DNA of 52,978 nt from the NCBI RefSeq assembly GCF_024346055.1, contig NZ_JAGQCH010000021.1, forward strand, positions 1 through 52,978. The letters run 5' to 3'. Positions 7,437 to 16,503 of this stretch are shown one piece after another. This DNA comes from Cyanobium sp. Cruz CV13-4-11 (GTDB taxonomy: Bacteria > Cyanobacteriota > Cyanobacteriia > PCC-6307 > Cyanobiaceae). The notes beneath the pieces are model-generated. The model did not search any database and was not told where the DNA came from. It was given only the letters and a program-made list of their open reading frames with translations. Positions within the stretch are counted from its first letter, which is position 1. Every line of letters begins with the position of its first letter. Position numbers and translations under genes: made by a program.

Positions 7437-7813
7437 TCACGTTTCACCTGCACGCTGGTGATCTCCCAGGCCTCCTCGGCCGCCACGACCGGGCCATGGT
7501 GGTCGACCGGCCTCAGTCCCCGCCTGGCGAATTCGTTCTGCAGCAACAGCTGGAAGAGAACGCTCTGGGACACCAGCCCGTTGAGACGCTCCTCGCCCCC
7601 CACCCGGTCCATCAACACCGGATGGCCCTGGCAATCGCGCAGGGCCCGCAACTGCTGCTGCAGCCAGACCCGCTCGTACTGGAGCATGGCGTCGTTGCAG
7701 CGGGACAGGTTCTCCCGATAGCAGCCGGCATGGCACTTGATGGCCCTTTCCGACAGGCCCGTGGCGGTGCCGGCGTCCTTGAGACGTTGCATCGCTTCGC
7801 TCAGAAAACTCAC
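7415..7813 (-). CDS. Small Cys-containing protein co-transcribed with the ATP-grasp gene, function unknown
   Basis: I do not recognise this 132-aa protein. It is mostly helical, with four Cys at positions 27, 31, 39 and 61 (CHAGC, SRCND, RDCQG), which could ligate a metal. The tail is VKREWGILPA. No export signal is seen. Its stop lies 22 bp inside the ATP-grasp gene, so the two products are probably translated together and may act together, either as a substrate or as an accessory factor. That is inference from position only. Confidence 0.6.
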   Translation of the reverse strand: MSFLSEAMQRLKDAGTATGLSERAIKCHAGCYRENLSRCNDAMLQYERVWLQQQLRALRDCQGHPVLMDRVGGEERLNGLVSQSVLFQLLLQNEFARRGLRPVDHHGPVVAAEEAWEITSVQVKREWGILPA

Positions 7814-7975
7814 GGTTGTTCACTGATGGCTCAACAACGCTAGAAACAGCAACGGCCATTTCCCACGGACACGAGGCAGCGGCAATGATCCTTAGCGCAG
7901 GGGAAGAGAAGCCAAAGCCAGTGGCGGTTGCTACATCCTTTTGGCGATCACCGGCCCCGAGCCTGAGAGCCATTC

Positions 7976-8014
7976 TCATAGCCACTCTTCATAGCCACTC
8001 CTCATAGCCACTGC
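7976..8014. repeat. Three tandem 13-bp repeats covering the corA stop codon
   Basis: TCATAGCCACTNN occurs three times head to tail (7976-7988, 7989-8001, 8002-8014), varying only in the last two bases. On the minus strand the copy nearest the gene encodes the CorA C-terminus QWL-stop, and the other two repeat the same TGA downstream. The rest of the 188-bp space up to the gene ending at 7813 shows no recognisable feature. Confidence 0.85.
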
Positions 8015-9114
8015 TTTCGGCGGAAATAGAGGAACAGGCTAAGGCTGATCAGGATCATCACCACCCACACCGAGTAGTACCCACCCCGCCACTCCAGCTC
8101 GGGCATCTCCTTGAAGTTCATGCCATAGACACCAGCAATGAAAGTGAGAGGGATGAAGATCGTGGAGATGATCGTCAGCACCTTCATCACCTCATTCATC
8201 CGATGGCTGAGGGTCGAAAGATAGGTGTCATGCATGCCCCCAAGAATGTCGCGGTGGGTTTCAACCAGATCGATGATCTGAATGCTGTGGTCATACAGAT
8301 CGCGCCAGAACACCCGGCTCTCTGCTGTCAGCAGGGGAGATTCACTCTTGACGATCATGGCCACCTCCTCGCGGATCGGCCAGACGGCCTTGCGCAGGCT
8401 CAGAATGCCCCGCTTCAGACCATGGATCTCCTTAATGTCGCCGGGCTGGGGATCCTCCAGCAACCTGTCATCCACCTCCTCGATGATATCGCCCATCCGC
8501 TCGACGGCGAGAAAGTAGTGGTCGACAACGGCATCCATCAGGCAGTAGGCGAGGTAATCGGCCTTCATCCAGCGGATCCGCCCGCTGGCGGCGCGGATGC
8601 GGTCACGCACCCCATCAAACACATCGCCATCATCCTCAAGAAAGGAAATCACGAAGTGATCGCCGAGGATCACGCTCACATGTTCGATATCAATGGTCTG
8701 GCTATCTTCATCGAAAGCGATCATCTTCAGCGCCATGAAGACATAGCCCGGAAACTCCTCCACCTTTGGGCGCTGGGTGGTGTTGGCGATGTCCTCCAGG
8801 GTCATCGGATGAATCCCGAAGAATTCGCCGAGGCGCTCCACAAGGGCCACGTCATGGACGCCGCTGACGTTCATCCAGGTGATGCTGTCCTCGCGGACGA
8901 CATCAGCGCAGCTCCGCACCGAGACATCCCTCTCTTCCGAGCAGCCATGGCCGTCGTAGTGGATAACATCGATCTGCACCTTCGCCAGCCGCTGCTCACC
9001 CACGAACTCGATCGCACCGGGGATGGCTCCGGGCCTGATCCGCCTGGCGCGGATGCCGCCGGTGCCGGCGGAGCTACGGAGACGTGATGGTTTTCTCGAC
9101 GGCCTGGTCTTCAT
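8002..9114 (-). CDS. corA: CorA-family magnesium/cobalt channel
   Basis: CorA is a homopentameric inner-membrane divalent-cation channel. The protein has a long acidic cytoplasmic domain (TLEDIANTTQRPKVEEF, about residues 95-115), coiled helices, then two C-terminal membrane spans. The first span ends in the family selectivity motif YGMNF, and the loop MPELEWRGGYY leads to the second span VWVVMILISLSLFLYF. The very basic end RRKQWL is cytoplasmic. A start at 9114 gives 370 aa and a basic N-terminus; an ATG at 9132 would add six residues. Tandem repeats surround the stop codon. Confidence 0.93.
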   Translation of the reverse strand: MKTRPSRKPSRLRSSAGTGGIRARRIRPGAIPGAIEFVGEQRLAKVQIDVIHYDGHGCSEERDVSVRSCADVVREDSITWMNVSGVHDVALVERLGEFFGIHPMTLEDIANTTQRPKVEEFPGYVFMALKMIAFDEDSQTIDIEHVSVILGDHFVISFLEDDGDVFDGVRDRIRAASGRIRWMKADYLAYCLMDAVVDHYFLAVERMGDIIEEVDDRLLEDPQPGDIKEIHGLKRGILSLRKAVWPIREEVAMIVKSESPLLTAESRVFWRDLYDHSIQIIDLVETHRDILGGMHDTYLSTLSHRMNEVMKVLTIISTIFIPLTFIAGVYGMNFKEMPELEWRGGYYSVWVVMILISLSLFLYFRRKQWL

Positions 9115-9165
9115 CGCCCGGCCCGGATGCAACAGGGTGGCAGGGAGCCTATCGGCATCCCAGGC

Positions 9166-10056
9166 TCAGAGAAAGTCGGGCCGCAGCCGATGGCTGCGCT
9201 CCAACGACTGCTGCAGCTCCGACCATTGCTCTCCAGCCACCATGGCTTCGAGGGTCTCCAGGGATCGCCGGTAGTGCCCCAGGGCCTCCAGCAGCGCCGC
9301 CCGGTTGCTGCGCGCCATCAACATCCCCAGCTCCGGATTGCCACCACCGACGCGGGTGGTGTCGGCAAAACCGCTGGAGGCCAGGGCCCGCACCAGACCC
9401 GCCCCCTCAGCGGCCTCGCCGCCCCCGGCATCGGCCGCCTGCAGCAGGGCCGCCCCCACCAGCACCGGCAGATGGGAGATGAGGGCCACGGCGTGGTCAT
9501 GGGCCTCGGCGTCGCAGCACAGCCAACGGGCCCCGAGGGCCTCCGCCAGCTGCCGCACCGCCTCCAGCGCCGCCGGATCGGTGCCCGACTCCGGGGTCGC
9601 CACCCAGGGCCTGCCGCGGAACAGACCCGGCTCCCCCGCCTCCACCCCGGCCCGGGCGGTGCCCGCCATCGGATGGGAGGCCACGAAGCGGGATGCACCA
9701 GAGCCGTCGCCGGCCGCCGCCAGCAGCTCCCGCCAGCGCCGCAGCACCGGCCCCTTCACCGAGCCCACATCGGTGATCACCGCCCCAACCGGCAGCGCCG
9801 CCAGAAGGGCGGGATCCGGATCCAGCAGGCGGTCGAGGGGCAGGGCCAGCACCACCAGGCCGCACCCCTCCAGCACGGCCGGATCGGTGCTCACCTCGGT
9901 GGCCAGCCCGCGCTCCCTGGCCCGCGCGGCGGTGGCCGGCCGGTGCACCAGGGCCCTCACCTGCGCTCCCGCCGCCGTCAGATCCAGCCCCAGGGAGCCC
10001 CCGATCAGCCCCAGGCCCACCACGCCCACCGGTTCGCGCTGCCAGAGGGGTGTCAT
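9166..10056 (-). CDS. tyrA: Prephenate/arogenate dehydrogenase (TyrA)
   Basis: This enzyme catalyses the oxidative decarboxylation step of tyrosine synthesis. In cyanobacteria the substrate is usually arogenate and the cofactor NADP. The N-terminus carries the dinucleotide-binding loop VGVVGLGLIGGSLG (residues ~9-22). Conserved further on are VITDVGSVKG, the substrate-site SHPMAGTARAGVEAG, and the C-terminal helical dimerisation domain with HDHAVALISHLPV. The length of 296 aa is normal for the single-domain form without chorismate mutase. It is divergent from the DinG-like gene, whose ATG lies 43 bp away, so the two share a promoter region. Confidence 0.9.
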   Translation of the reverse strand: MTPLWQREPVGVVGLGLIGGSLGLDLTAAGAQVRALVHRPATAARARERGLATEVSTDPAVLEGCGLVVLALPLDRLLDPDPALLAALPVGAVITDVGSVKGPVLRRWRELLAAAGDGSGASRFVASHPMAGTARAGVEAGEPGLFRGRPWVATPESGTDPAALEAVRQLAEALGARWLCCDAEAHDHAVALISHLPVLVGAALLQAADAGGGEAAEGAGLVRALASSGFADTTRVGGGNPELGMLMARSNRAALLEALGHYRRSLETLEAMVAGEQWSELQQSLERSHRLRPDFL

Positions 10057-10099
10057 CGTCGCTGCGGATCGGCTGGAGCCAGCTTCCTACGATCCAGCC

Positions 10100-11557
10100 A
10101 TGTTGGAAGCCCGCGCCCACCAGCACCTCAAGGCTCTCCTGCAGCGAGAGGGGGTGGAACGCTGGCCCCATCACCTCACCTTGAGCCGGCTGGTGGCCCG
10201 CAGCCTGCGCCGCGCCGACCACACCCTGGTGCGCCTGGCCCCCGGCACCGCTCCGAGCTGGTGGATCAGCCTGCTGGTGCCCCTGGCCCTGAGCGAGACG
10301 CCCTTGGCCCTGGTGGTGACGCCGGCCCTGCGCCAGCGGTTGCTGCTGGTGGAATGGCCGCGCCTGCGCAGCGTGGGGCTGGAACTGGCCTGCTGGGAGG
10401 GGCCCGGGGCCCCGGCCGGCACCCGGCTGTGGCTGCTCGACCACCGGGAGCTGGTGGCGGCCTGGCGCCACGGCGAGCTGGGGGATCGGCAGCTGGTGAT
10501 TCCCGAGGCCGAGTTGCTGGAGGTGGCCCTGCGCCAGGCCCTGGAGGTGGAACTGGAGTCCCGGCACTGGGATCAGCTGCGCCGCGCCCAGCCCAGCGCC
10601 GAAGCCTGCCTGCTCCAGCTGCATGAACGGCTCAGCCGCCGGGTGCTGGCCCATCCCCGCTCCCCCCACCGGCTGGTGGCCCTGGCCGATGACGACGAAG
10701 CCCCCCTGCGCCACCTGCTGCGCCTGCTGGAACCCCTGCCGGACCCGTGGCCCCGCTGGCTGAGCGCCGGCGCCGGCTGGAGCAGCTGGGCCCGGGTGGA
10801 GCCGACGTTGCTGCAGTGGAACCTGCTGCGCCAACCGCTCGAACCCCTGGGCGAACTGGCTGGCCTGCTGGTGGGTCGGGGGGCAGTGCTGATCGGTGAG
10901 CTGGCCACCGGCCGGGCAGCGGAGGGCCAACCCGCCGCCGCTGCCGCCCTGGGGCTGGAGCCGGCCGTGGTGGTGGATCTGGCCGACCCTCCCCTGTCCG
11001 ACCCCCTGCCCCTGTTCGCCCCCTTGCGCCAGCCGCTGCCCAACAGCCCCCATTACGCCCAGCACCTGCTGGAGCAGGGCCGGCGGCTGGTGTTGGGCCA
11101 GAGCGGCCTGACCGTGGTGCTGATCGACGATTCGGCCCTGTGCCTGGGTCTGGCCAGCGGCCTGGCCGCCGAGTTCGGCAGCCGGGTGTGCCACCAGAAC
11201 CTGACCCCAGAAAGCAACGGTGTGGTGTGCTGCAGCTGGGACTGGTGGCTGGAGCAGCAGCCGCGGCTGCCCCTGCCCTGCCAGGTGGTGGTGGGGCTGC
11301 TGCCGATCGCCAGCCTGGAGGATCCGCTCACGGCCGCCCGGGTCGGGGTGCTGCGCCAGCAGGGCCGCGACTGGTTCCGGGAACTGCTGCTGCCGGAGGC
11401 CCTCAACCGGCTGCAGCGGGGTGTGGCCGGGCTGCGCCGCAGCGGCGGACGGCTGGCGGTGCTGGATGGCCGCCTGCGGGGCCGCAGCTGGGGACGACTG
11501 GTGTTCACCGCCCTCGAACCCTGGGTGGAACTGTCCCGGCTGCGGCCCGACCCCTAG
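10100..11557 (+). CDS. DinG/Rad3-like helicase homologue lacking Walker A (probably catalytically inactive)
   Basis: The C-terminal part resembles the helicase C domain of DinG-type enzymes: GRRLVLGQSGLTVVLIDD, then the motif-VI-like EALNRLQRGVAGLRRSGG and LAVLDGRLRGRSWG. At the expected P-loop site the sequence is LAPGTAPSWW rather than APTGTGKT, and the DEAH position reads LLDHRE, so ATP hydrolysis is unlikely. No 4Fe-4S Cys cluster is seen. The start at 10100 (MLEARAHQHLKALLQ) gives 485 aa. It may be a structural or regulatory relative of the helicase; similar proteins occur in marine picocyanobacteria as far as I recall. Confidence 0.6.
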   Translation: MLEARAHQHLKALLQREGVERWPHHLTLSRLVARSLRRADHTLVRLAPGTAPSWWISLLVPLALSETPLALVVTPALRQRLLLVEWPRLRSVGLELACWEGPGAPAGTRLWLLDHRELVAAWRHGELGDRQLVIPEAELLEVALRQALEVELESRHWDQLRRAQPSAEACLLQLHERLSRRVLAHPRSPHRLVALADDDEAPLRHLLRLLEPLPDPWPRWLSAGAGWSSWARVEPTLLQWNLLRQPLEPLGELAGLLVGRGAVLIGELATGRAAEGQPAAAAALGLEPAVVVDLADPPLSDPLPLFAPLRQPLPNSPHYAQHLLEQGRRLVLGQSGLTVVLIDDSALCLGLASGLAAEFGSRVCHQNLTPESNGVVCCSWDWWLEQQPRLPLPCQVVVGLLPIASLEDPLTAARVGVLRQQGRDWFRELLLPEALNRLQRGVAGLRRSGGRLAVLDGRLRGRSWGRLVFTALEPWVELSRLRPDP

Positions 11558-11585
11558 CCTGCCTCCAGTTGCCGTCTGAACCCTG

Positions 11586-11837
11586 ATGGGGGAAGCCAAA
11601 CGCCGGGCCGAACAGGGACTGCCGCCCCGGGACAAGCCACGCGTCAGCAAAGCCAAGGACGTCGACACCTCGCCCCGGATCGTCGCCTGGCTGCCCCTGA
11701 CCCGCAACCAGGCCTCCCGCTTCGTGGCGATCACCACCAAGGGCGCCTGGATCGGCATCGGCGGCCTGGCCCTGTTCTGGGTGACGGTGCGCTTCATCGG
11801 CCCCGCGGCCGGCTGGTGGAGCCTGTCGGACGGCTGA
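11586..11837 (+). CDS. DUF2839 family small membrane protein
   Basis: This 83-aa protein has the DUF2839 pattern: a basic start MGEAKRRAEQGLPPR, then SPRIVAWLPLTRNQASRFVAITTKGAW and one transmembrane helix (IGIGGLALFWVTVRFIG). It is cyanobacteria-specific and of unknown function, presumably in the thylakoid or plasma membrane. It begins 28 bp after the DinG-like gene and may be read from the same transcript. Confidence 0.85.
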   Translation: MGEAKRRAEQGLPPRDKPRVSKAKDVDTSPRIVAWLPLTRNQASRFVAITTKGAWIGIGGLALFWVTVRFIGPAAGWWSLSDG

Positions 11838-11929
11838 GGGCGGGGTGCCGGTCTCCACAGATGAGCATTTGCGCCTAGCACGAATCGGAAGAAATCCTTA
11901 TGATCTGCGGATTGTGATGGACACCTTCC

Positions 11930-12295
11930 ATGTTTCTCCGGCTGGCCGAGCAATACCGCTCGGCCGTTGAGGATCTGATCCTGAGCCTGCAGGCCCTGGC
12001 CGTATCCCTGAAGAAACAGGGCCATGTGGCCACCTGCTACACCTGCGGCGATGGCCGCGACGGCCATGGCGCCTCCTTCGTGGCCGACCTGGGCGACAAC
12101 CACATGGTGCGGCTGCTGGTCTCCGATTTCGGCATCAGCTGGGTGGAATCCCGCAACGGCCAGGAGCTGGTCAAGCTGGAGGGGGCCGACGCCATCCAGG
12201 AACTGCAGCGGGTGGTGCTGGTGCTGCAGCCCTCCACGGAAACGGTCTCGGGCCCTTCGCGAACCAGCCAAGCCTCCCTGCCGGCCCAGCCCTGA
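11930..12295 (+). CDS. DUF1815 family protein
   Basis: The 121-aa product matches the cyanobacterial DUF1815 family: MFLRLAEQYRSAVEDLILSL, the CYTCGDGRDGHGASFVADLG segment and LVSDFGISWVE. The C-x2-C pair could bind metal, though family data are lacking. The last ~20 residues (TETVSGPSRTSQAS..) are a low-complexity tail. The 92 bp upstream are AT-richer and contain TTATGATCTG, a possible -10 region, so this gene may have its own promoter. It is convergent with recA (30-bp gap). Confidence 0.85.
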   Translation: MFLRLAEQYRSAVEDLILSLQALAVSLKKQGHVATCYTCGDGRDGHGASFVADLGDNHMVRLLVSDFGISWVESRNGQELVKLEGADAIQELQRVVLVLQPSTETVSGPSRTSQASLPAQP

Positions 12296-12325
12296 GCTGG
12301 GCCCTTCACCCCTGGAGCCCGATGT

Positions 12326-13531
12326 TCAGCCGGCGGCGGGCAGCTCCTCCAGTTCAGCGGCGTCCTCGCCAGCCTGGGGCTTGGCCGCCGCCAGCTTGGC
12401 CGCCGCCGCCAGCGGCTTCATGGAGTTGGCGGTGACCTCGGAACCCTCGGTGAGCCTCTTGCGGGTGAGCTGCTCGATCACCTCCTTCGGCCCGGGGTTC
12501 TGCTCCAGCCAGGTGATCGTGTTGTCGCGGCCCTGGCCGATGTTGTCGCCCTCGTAGCTGTACCAGGCGCCCTTGCGGGTGACCACACCCGTTTCCTCCG
12601 CCAGATCCAGCAGACAGCCCAGGGTGCTGATGCCGCGGCCGAAGAGAATGTCGAACTCGGCGATCCGGAAGGGGGGCGCCACCTTGTTCTTGGCCACCTT
12701 CACCTTGGCCCGGATGCCGTACTCCTCGGTGCCGCGCTTGAGGGTCTGGATGCGACGGATGTCGAGCCGCACCGAGGCATAGAACTTGAGGGCGTTACCA
12801 CCGGTGGTGGTTTCCGGGTTGCCGTAGGTGACGCCGATCTTCTGGCGCAGCTGGTTGAGGAAGATCACCGTGCAGCCGGATTTGCCGATGTTGCCGGTGA
12901 TCTTGCGCATGGCCTGGCTCATCAGGCGGGCCTGGCTGCCCACCGCCAGATCGCCCATCTCCCCCTCGATCTCCGCCCGGGGCGTCAGGGCCGCCACCGA
13001 GTCGACGACGACGATGTCGACGGCGGCCGAGCGCACCAGCTGGTCGACGATCTCCAGGGCCATCTCGCCGGTGTCCGGCTGGGAGACCAGCAGGTTCTCG
13101 ATGTCGACACCCAGGGCGGCGGCATAGACCGGATCGAGGGCGTGCTCGGCGTCGACGAAGGCCGCCACACCGCCGCGCTTCTGAACCTCGGCGATGGCGT
13201 GGAGGGTGAGGGTGGTCTTGCCGGAGCTCTCCGGCCCGTAGACCTCCACCACCCGACCCTTGGGATAGCCGCCCCCCAGGGCCAGATCGAGGGTGAGGGC
13301 CCCGGTGGGGACCGTTTCCACCCGCATGCGGGAGGCATCGCCCAGCCGCATGATCGACCCCTTGCCGAAGTTGCGCTCGATCTGGGTCAGCACCAGGCCC
13401 AGGGCCTTGTCGCGCTCAGCGGCGGCCTTGGGGTCGCCGCTGGGGGCAGCGGCGGAGACGTACGAGGTGGACGTGGAGGGAGAGCCGGAGGAGGCAGCGG
13501 AGGCGGAGGAGGCCCTGGAATCGGCAGGCAT
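12326..13531 (-). CDS. recA: Recombinase RecA
   Basis: RecA forms filaments on single-stranded DNA, drives strand exchange and triggers LexA self-cleavage. The Walker [11 protein letters not shown], the Walker [10 protein letters not shown], the L1/L2 loop regions ([28 protein letters not shown]) and NQLRQKIGV are all present. The start at 13531 (MPADSRASS) adds a Ser/Ala/Pro-rich leader of about 40 residues before the core domain, longer than in E. coli RecA. The tail is Ala-rich and acidic. A palindrome of LexA type lies 147 bp upstream, and the gene follows a HAD phosphatase gene on the same strand. Confidence 0.97.
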   Translation of the reverse strand: MPADSRASSASAASSGSPSTSTSYVSAAAPSGDPKAAAERDKALGLVLTQIERNFGKGSIMRLGDASRMRVETVPTGALTLDLALGGGYPKGRVVEVYGPESSGKTTLTLHAIAEVQKRGGVAAFVDAEHALDPVYAAALGVDIENLLVSQPDTGEMALEIVDQLVRSAAVDIVVVDSVAALTPRAEIEGEMGDLAVGSQARLMSQAMRKITGNIGKSGCTVIFLNQLRQKIGVTYGNPETTTGGNALKFYASVRLDIRRIQTLKRGTEEYGIRAKVKVAKNKVAPPFRIAEFDILFGRGISTLGCLLDLAEETGVVTRKGAWYSYEGDNIGQGRDNTITWLEQNPGPKEVIEQLTRKRLTEGSEVTANSMKPLAAAAKLAAAKPQAGEDAAELEELPAAG

Positions 13532-13677
13532 GGTGGGGATGGGTGATGGAACGGGCCGCTGCAGGCTGGAGCCGTCGAAGCGGTGGGTGGAGGCGAAGAT
13601 GGGGGGCCGGAACCGGGCGCCATCCTGCGGCCTCTGGACAACCAGTGCCACCCGGAGACTCCGGCGTATCAATCTGT

Positions 13678-13691
13678 AGTACGGGCGTACT
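13678..13691. promoter_or_regulatory. LexA-type SOS box upstream of recA
   Basis: AGTAC-GGGC-GTACT is a perfect 5-bp-arm palindrome between recA and the upstream HAD gene. It differs at one position (C where D is expected) from the cyanobacterial LexA consensus RGTACNNNDGTWCB as I recall it. Its place ahead of recA supports damage-inducible control. The distance to the recA ATG (146 bp) implies a leader or a distal promoter. Confidence 0.6.
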
Positions 13692-13699
13692 CTAGCGGC

Positions 13700-14494
13700 T
13701 CATGGCCATTGCGCCAGGGGGGCCTCGAAAGCGGCGGGCTCCAGCCAGCGGATCCCCAGGGGGGCCAGTCCCTCCCCGTCCCCCGGGCCCAGGTACCCCC
13801 ACGCCACCAGGTAGCAGCGCACCGCCTCCAGCCCCGGCGTCCGCCGCACCAGCTCCAGGGTGGGACGGCGGTCCTCCACGAACCACAGGGGGCGCTCGCC
13901 TGGATCCCGCTCCGCCACCAGCCGCCCCAGCACCGACGGCTTGCTGCCCTGTTCGTGGCCGTAGAGGGCCAGGGGCTTCAGACCAGCAGCGGCCAGCAGG
14001 CGGGCGGCGAAGGCCCCGCCCTTGGTGGTGAGCACGGCCCAGTCGGCCCCCTCCGCCGCCAGCTGGCCCAGGCGCTCCCGCACACCGGGATAGAAGCGGT
14101 GCAGGGCCAGCCAGGCGTCCAGGTCGGTGGCGATCGCCTCCTGGCGCAGGTCCTCGAGCGCCCGCTGCAGCTGCTCGGTGCTCCAGCCCCAGCGCTCCAG
14201 GGCCCTGGCCAGGAAGGTGTCGTAGTCGGCCAGGGCGGCGTTGAGATCCATTTCGGGCCGCCCCAGCTCGGCGGCCATCAGCACCATCTCCCAACCCTTG
14301 TGGATCAGGGGCCGCAGCTGGGCGAAGCCCGCCGGTGCCTGCTCCGGCAGCTGCCACAGGGCGGTGGCGACGCTGGCGGCGCCCCCGCCAGCCACCAGGG
14401 CCAGGGCCGCCCGGCGGGCCGACCACCAGTACTCGGCCATGCCGTCCACCAGCACGCCATCGAAATCGAACACCAGCAGAGGGCGTTCAGGCAC
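13700..14494 (-). CDS. HAD-superfamily hydrolase (phosphatase-like)
   Basis: Motif I FDFDGVLVDG (residues ~9-18) carries the nucleophile Asp and the general acid/base Asp. A helical cap of about 110 residues follows. Motif II/III are WAVLTTKGG (Thr) and GSKPSVLGRL (Lys), and motif IV is LWFVEDRRPTL (acidic pair). The length of 264 aa is complete. The substrate is not predictable. The similar phosphoglycolate and nucleotide phosphatases are the usual alternatives. It may be co-transcribed with recA downstream, although the LexA-type box between them suggests a separate recA promoter. Confidence 0.8.
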   Translation of the reverse strand: MPERPLLVFDFDGVLVDGMAEYWWSARRAALALVAGGGAASVATALWQLPEQAPAGFAQLRPLIHKGWEMVLMAAELGRPEMDLNAALADYDTFLARALERWGWSTEQLQRALEDLRQEAIATDLDAWLALHRFYPGVRERLGQLAAEGADWAVLTTKGGAFAARLLAAAGLKPLALYGHEQGSKPSVLGRLVAERDPGERPLWFVEDRRPTLELVRRTPGLEAVRCYLVAWGYLGPGDGEGLAPLGIRWLEPAAFEAPLAQWP

Positions 14495-14515
14495 CGGCGC
14501 GAAAGGGAGAAAAAA

Positions 14516-14587
14516 CTGGGCCGCTAGGATTCGAACCTAGGAATGTCGGGACCAAAACCCGATGCCTTACCGCTTGGCGACGGCCCA
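14516..14587 (-). tRNA. tRNA-Gln (UUG)
   Basis: On the minus strand the 72-nt sequence folds as a tRNA: acceptor TGGGCCG/CGGCCCA, a D arm with AAGCGGTAAGG, an anticodon stem TCGGG/CCCGA around the loop TTTTGGT (anticodon TTG), and a T arm CCTAGG-TTCGAAT-CCTAG. The discriminator is G and the CCA end is not encoded, as is common in cyanobacteria. U1 is typical of bacterial tRNA-Gln. Confidence 0.95.
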
Positions 14588-14699
14588 ATCAACCCATGGG
14601 GTGGGGAAAGACGTCGGTCCGTAACCGGCGCCTTGCTAGTTACCCACAGCGGCTGGTCCTTCGTCAACTCGCCCGTGTCCACCCTGGCGGCAGGCCCCT

Positions 14700-16352
14700 T
14701 CAGGCGGGAAAGACACGCAGCCGCTGCTGACGGCCGCGGCCAAAGACCGCACTGCGCAACCGGTAGTGGTGCACCAGCTCGGCCTGGAGGGCCCGCACCG
14801 CTTCATTGCGGGGCAGCAGCTCCACCGGCCGCCCCTGGGGCAGCACCACCTGCTCCACCGCCAGCCGGCATTCCTCCAGGGCCGCATGGGCGTCATCCGG
14901 GCGGGCCGCGCCGACACCGACCGGATCATCGCCATCCACCGCGCCGCCTGCCCCCTGGCGCCGCTCCAGCAGGCGTTCCATGGCCCGCTGCAGCTGGTGG
15001 GGCGTGTCCGACTTGATCACCAGGATCGGCAGGCCCAGGTCGCGGGCCTGGCGCCGCAGCTCGGGATCAAGGCCCAGCTGGCCGCGCACGCTCAGCACCG
15101 CATCGGCCTGCTCCGGCTCCTCCACCACCTGCACCGGCAGCTGACGACGCCGCACCGCCTCCTCCAGCTGCTCGGCCGCCAGACCCACGCCGAAGACCCG
15201 CAAGGCCGGCACCGCCGGGGCGGCGCTGACCACCGCAGGCCGGGGTTCCACCGGATCGGGCAGGGGCAGCACCGCCAGAGGAGCGGGACCGGGACGCCGG
15301 GGGGCCACCGCCGTGGCCCAGGCGGGCGGCGGGGCCGGACGGGCGGGGCCGTCGTCACGCAGCATCAGGCGGCCGTCGCTGCCGAGCTCGCGCGCCTGGG
15401 GGTGGGTGGGCTGGCCGCGCAACAGCAGATCCACGGTGCCGGCCACATCGCGGTGCACGAGCCAGCGGTGGCGGCTGTGCATCTCCACCGCCAGGGGGAA
15501 AGTGGGCTCGGCGGCCCGTTCCAGCACGGTCTTCTGGGTGCGGCGGCGGCGGGCCTCCTCGTCCCCCAGGGTCACCGACTGGATCCCGCCCACCAGATCG
15601 CTGAGGGTGGGGTTGCGGATCAGGTTGGCCAGTTCGTTGCCGTGGGCCGTGGCCACCAGCATCACGCCCCGTTCGGCGATGGTGCGGGCCGCCTGGGCTT
15701 CCAGTTCGGTGCCGATCTCATCGATCACGATGACCTCGGGCATGTGGTTCTCCACCGCCTCGATCATCACCTGGTGCTGCAGCTCCGGGCGCGCCACCTG
15801 CATGCGCCGGGCCCGCCCGATGGCGGGGTGGGGGATGTCGCCGTCACCGGCGATCTCGTTGCTGGTGTCGATCACCACCACCCGGCGCTGCAGGTCGTCG
15901 GCGAGCACCCGGGCGATCTCGCGCAGGGCCGTGGTCTTGCCCACCCCAGGGCGGCCCATCAGCAGCAGCGACTGCCCGGTGTCCAGAAGGTCGCGCACCA
16001 TCGCCACGGTGCCGAACACCGCCCGACCCACCCGGCAGGTGAGCCCCACCACGTCACCGGTGCGGTTGCGGATGGCGCTGATGCGGTGCAGGGTGCGCTC
16101 GATGCCGGCCCGGTTATCGCCGCCGAAAGGGCCGAGGCGGCTGATGACGCCAGCCAGGTCGTCGCGACTGATGGGCCGTGGGTCCAGGTCAATGGTGCGA
16201 CCGGGGAAGCGGGCCTCCGGCGGCCGGCCCAGATCGAGCACCACCTCCAACAGCTGCTCAGACCCCCCACCGGCGGCGAGCCCGCGCTTCACGGGCTCAG
16301 GAAGCAAGGCGATCAGCCGATCAAGGTCGTCGGCGACCCGCTGGGGCAGCAT
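14700..16352 (-). CDS. Ycf45-type AAA ATPase with R3H domain (SpoIIIAA-like)
   Basis: The N-terminal half is a secretion-type/SpoIIIAA-like ATPase: Walker [17 protein letters not shown] (about residue 140), Walker [14 protein letters not shown], and the conserved [14 protein letters not shown] Pro/Ala-rich linker (about residues 330-385) leads to a second small domain, and the C-terminus ([19 protein letters not shown]) is an R3H nucleic-acid-binding domain. Family members are encoded in cyanobacteria and some red-algal plastids (ycf45); their role is unsettled. ATG 16352 ([13 protein letters not shown]) is chosen because the 34 codons upstream have no family character. The gene is divergent from the methyltransferase that follows. 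Confidence 0.85.
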   Translation of the reverse strand: MLPQRVADDLDRLIALLPEPVKRGLAAGGGSEQLLEVVLDLGRPPEARFPGRTIDLDPRPISRDDLAGVISRLGPFGGDNRAGIERTLHRISAIRNRTGDVVGLTCRVGRAVFGTVAMVRDLLDTGQSLLLMGRPGVGKTTALREIARVLADDLQRRVVVIDTSNEIAGDGDIPHPAIGRARRMQVARPELQHQVMIEAVENHMPEVIVIDEIGTELEAQAARTIAERGVMLVATAHGNELANLIRNPTLSDLVGGIQSVTLGDEEARRRRTQKTVLERAAEPTFPLAVEMHSRHRWLVHRDVAGTVDLLLRGQPTHPQARELGSDGRLMLRDDGPARPAPPPAWATAVAPRRPGPAPLAVLPLPDPVEPRPAVVSAAPAVPALRVFGVGLAAEQLEEAVRRRQLPVQVVEEPEQADAVLSVRGQLGLDPELRRQARDLGLPILVIKSDTPHQLQRAMERLLERRQGAGGAVDGDDPVGVGAARPDDAHAALEECRLAVEQVVLPQGRPVELLPRNEAVRALQAELVHHYRLRSAVFGRGRQQRLRVFPA

Positions 16353-16503
16353 CGTGACCCCGGCCGGAGGCAAGGAAGAGGGTGGGGATGGCAGGGCAGC
16401 AAGCTCCTGTCGATGGGCCTGATCAAGCGAGCGCCCAGGGCCGCTCGTGATCATTCGGTGGCGTCAGATTAGGCACGCCTTCAACAGATCCGCACCGCGC
16501 CCC

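Noticed and set aside
9497-12271. Very long open frame on the minus strand across tyrA and the DinG-like gene
   Set aside because: It is antisense to recognised genes, rich in Gly/His/Gln/Pro, and has no motif. In GC-rich DNA such stop-poor shadow frames are expected.
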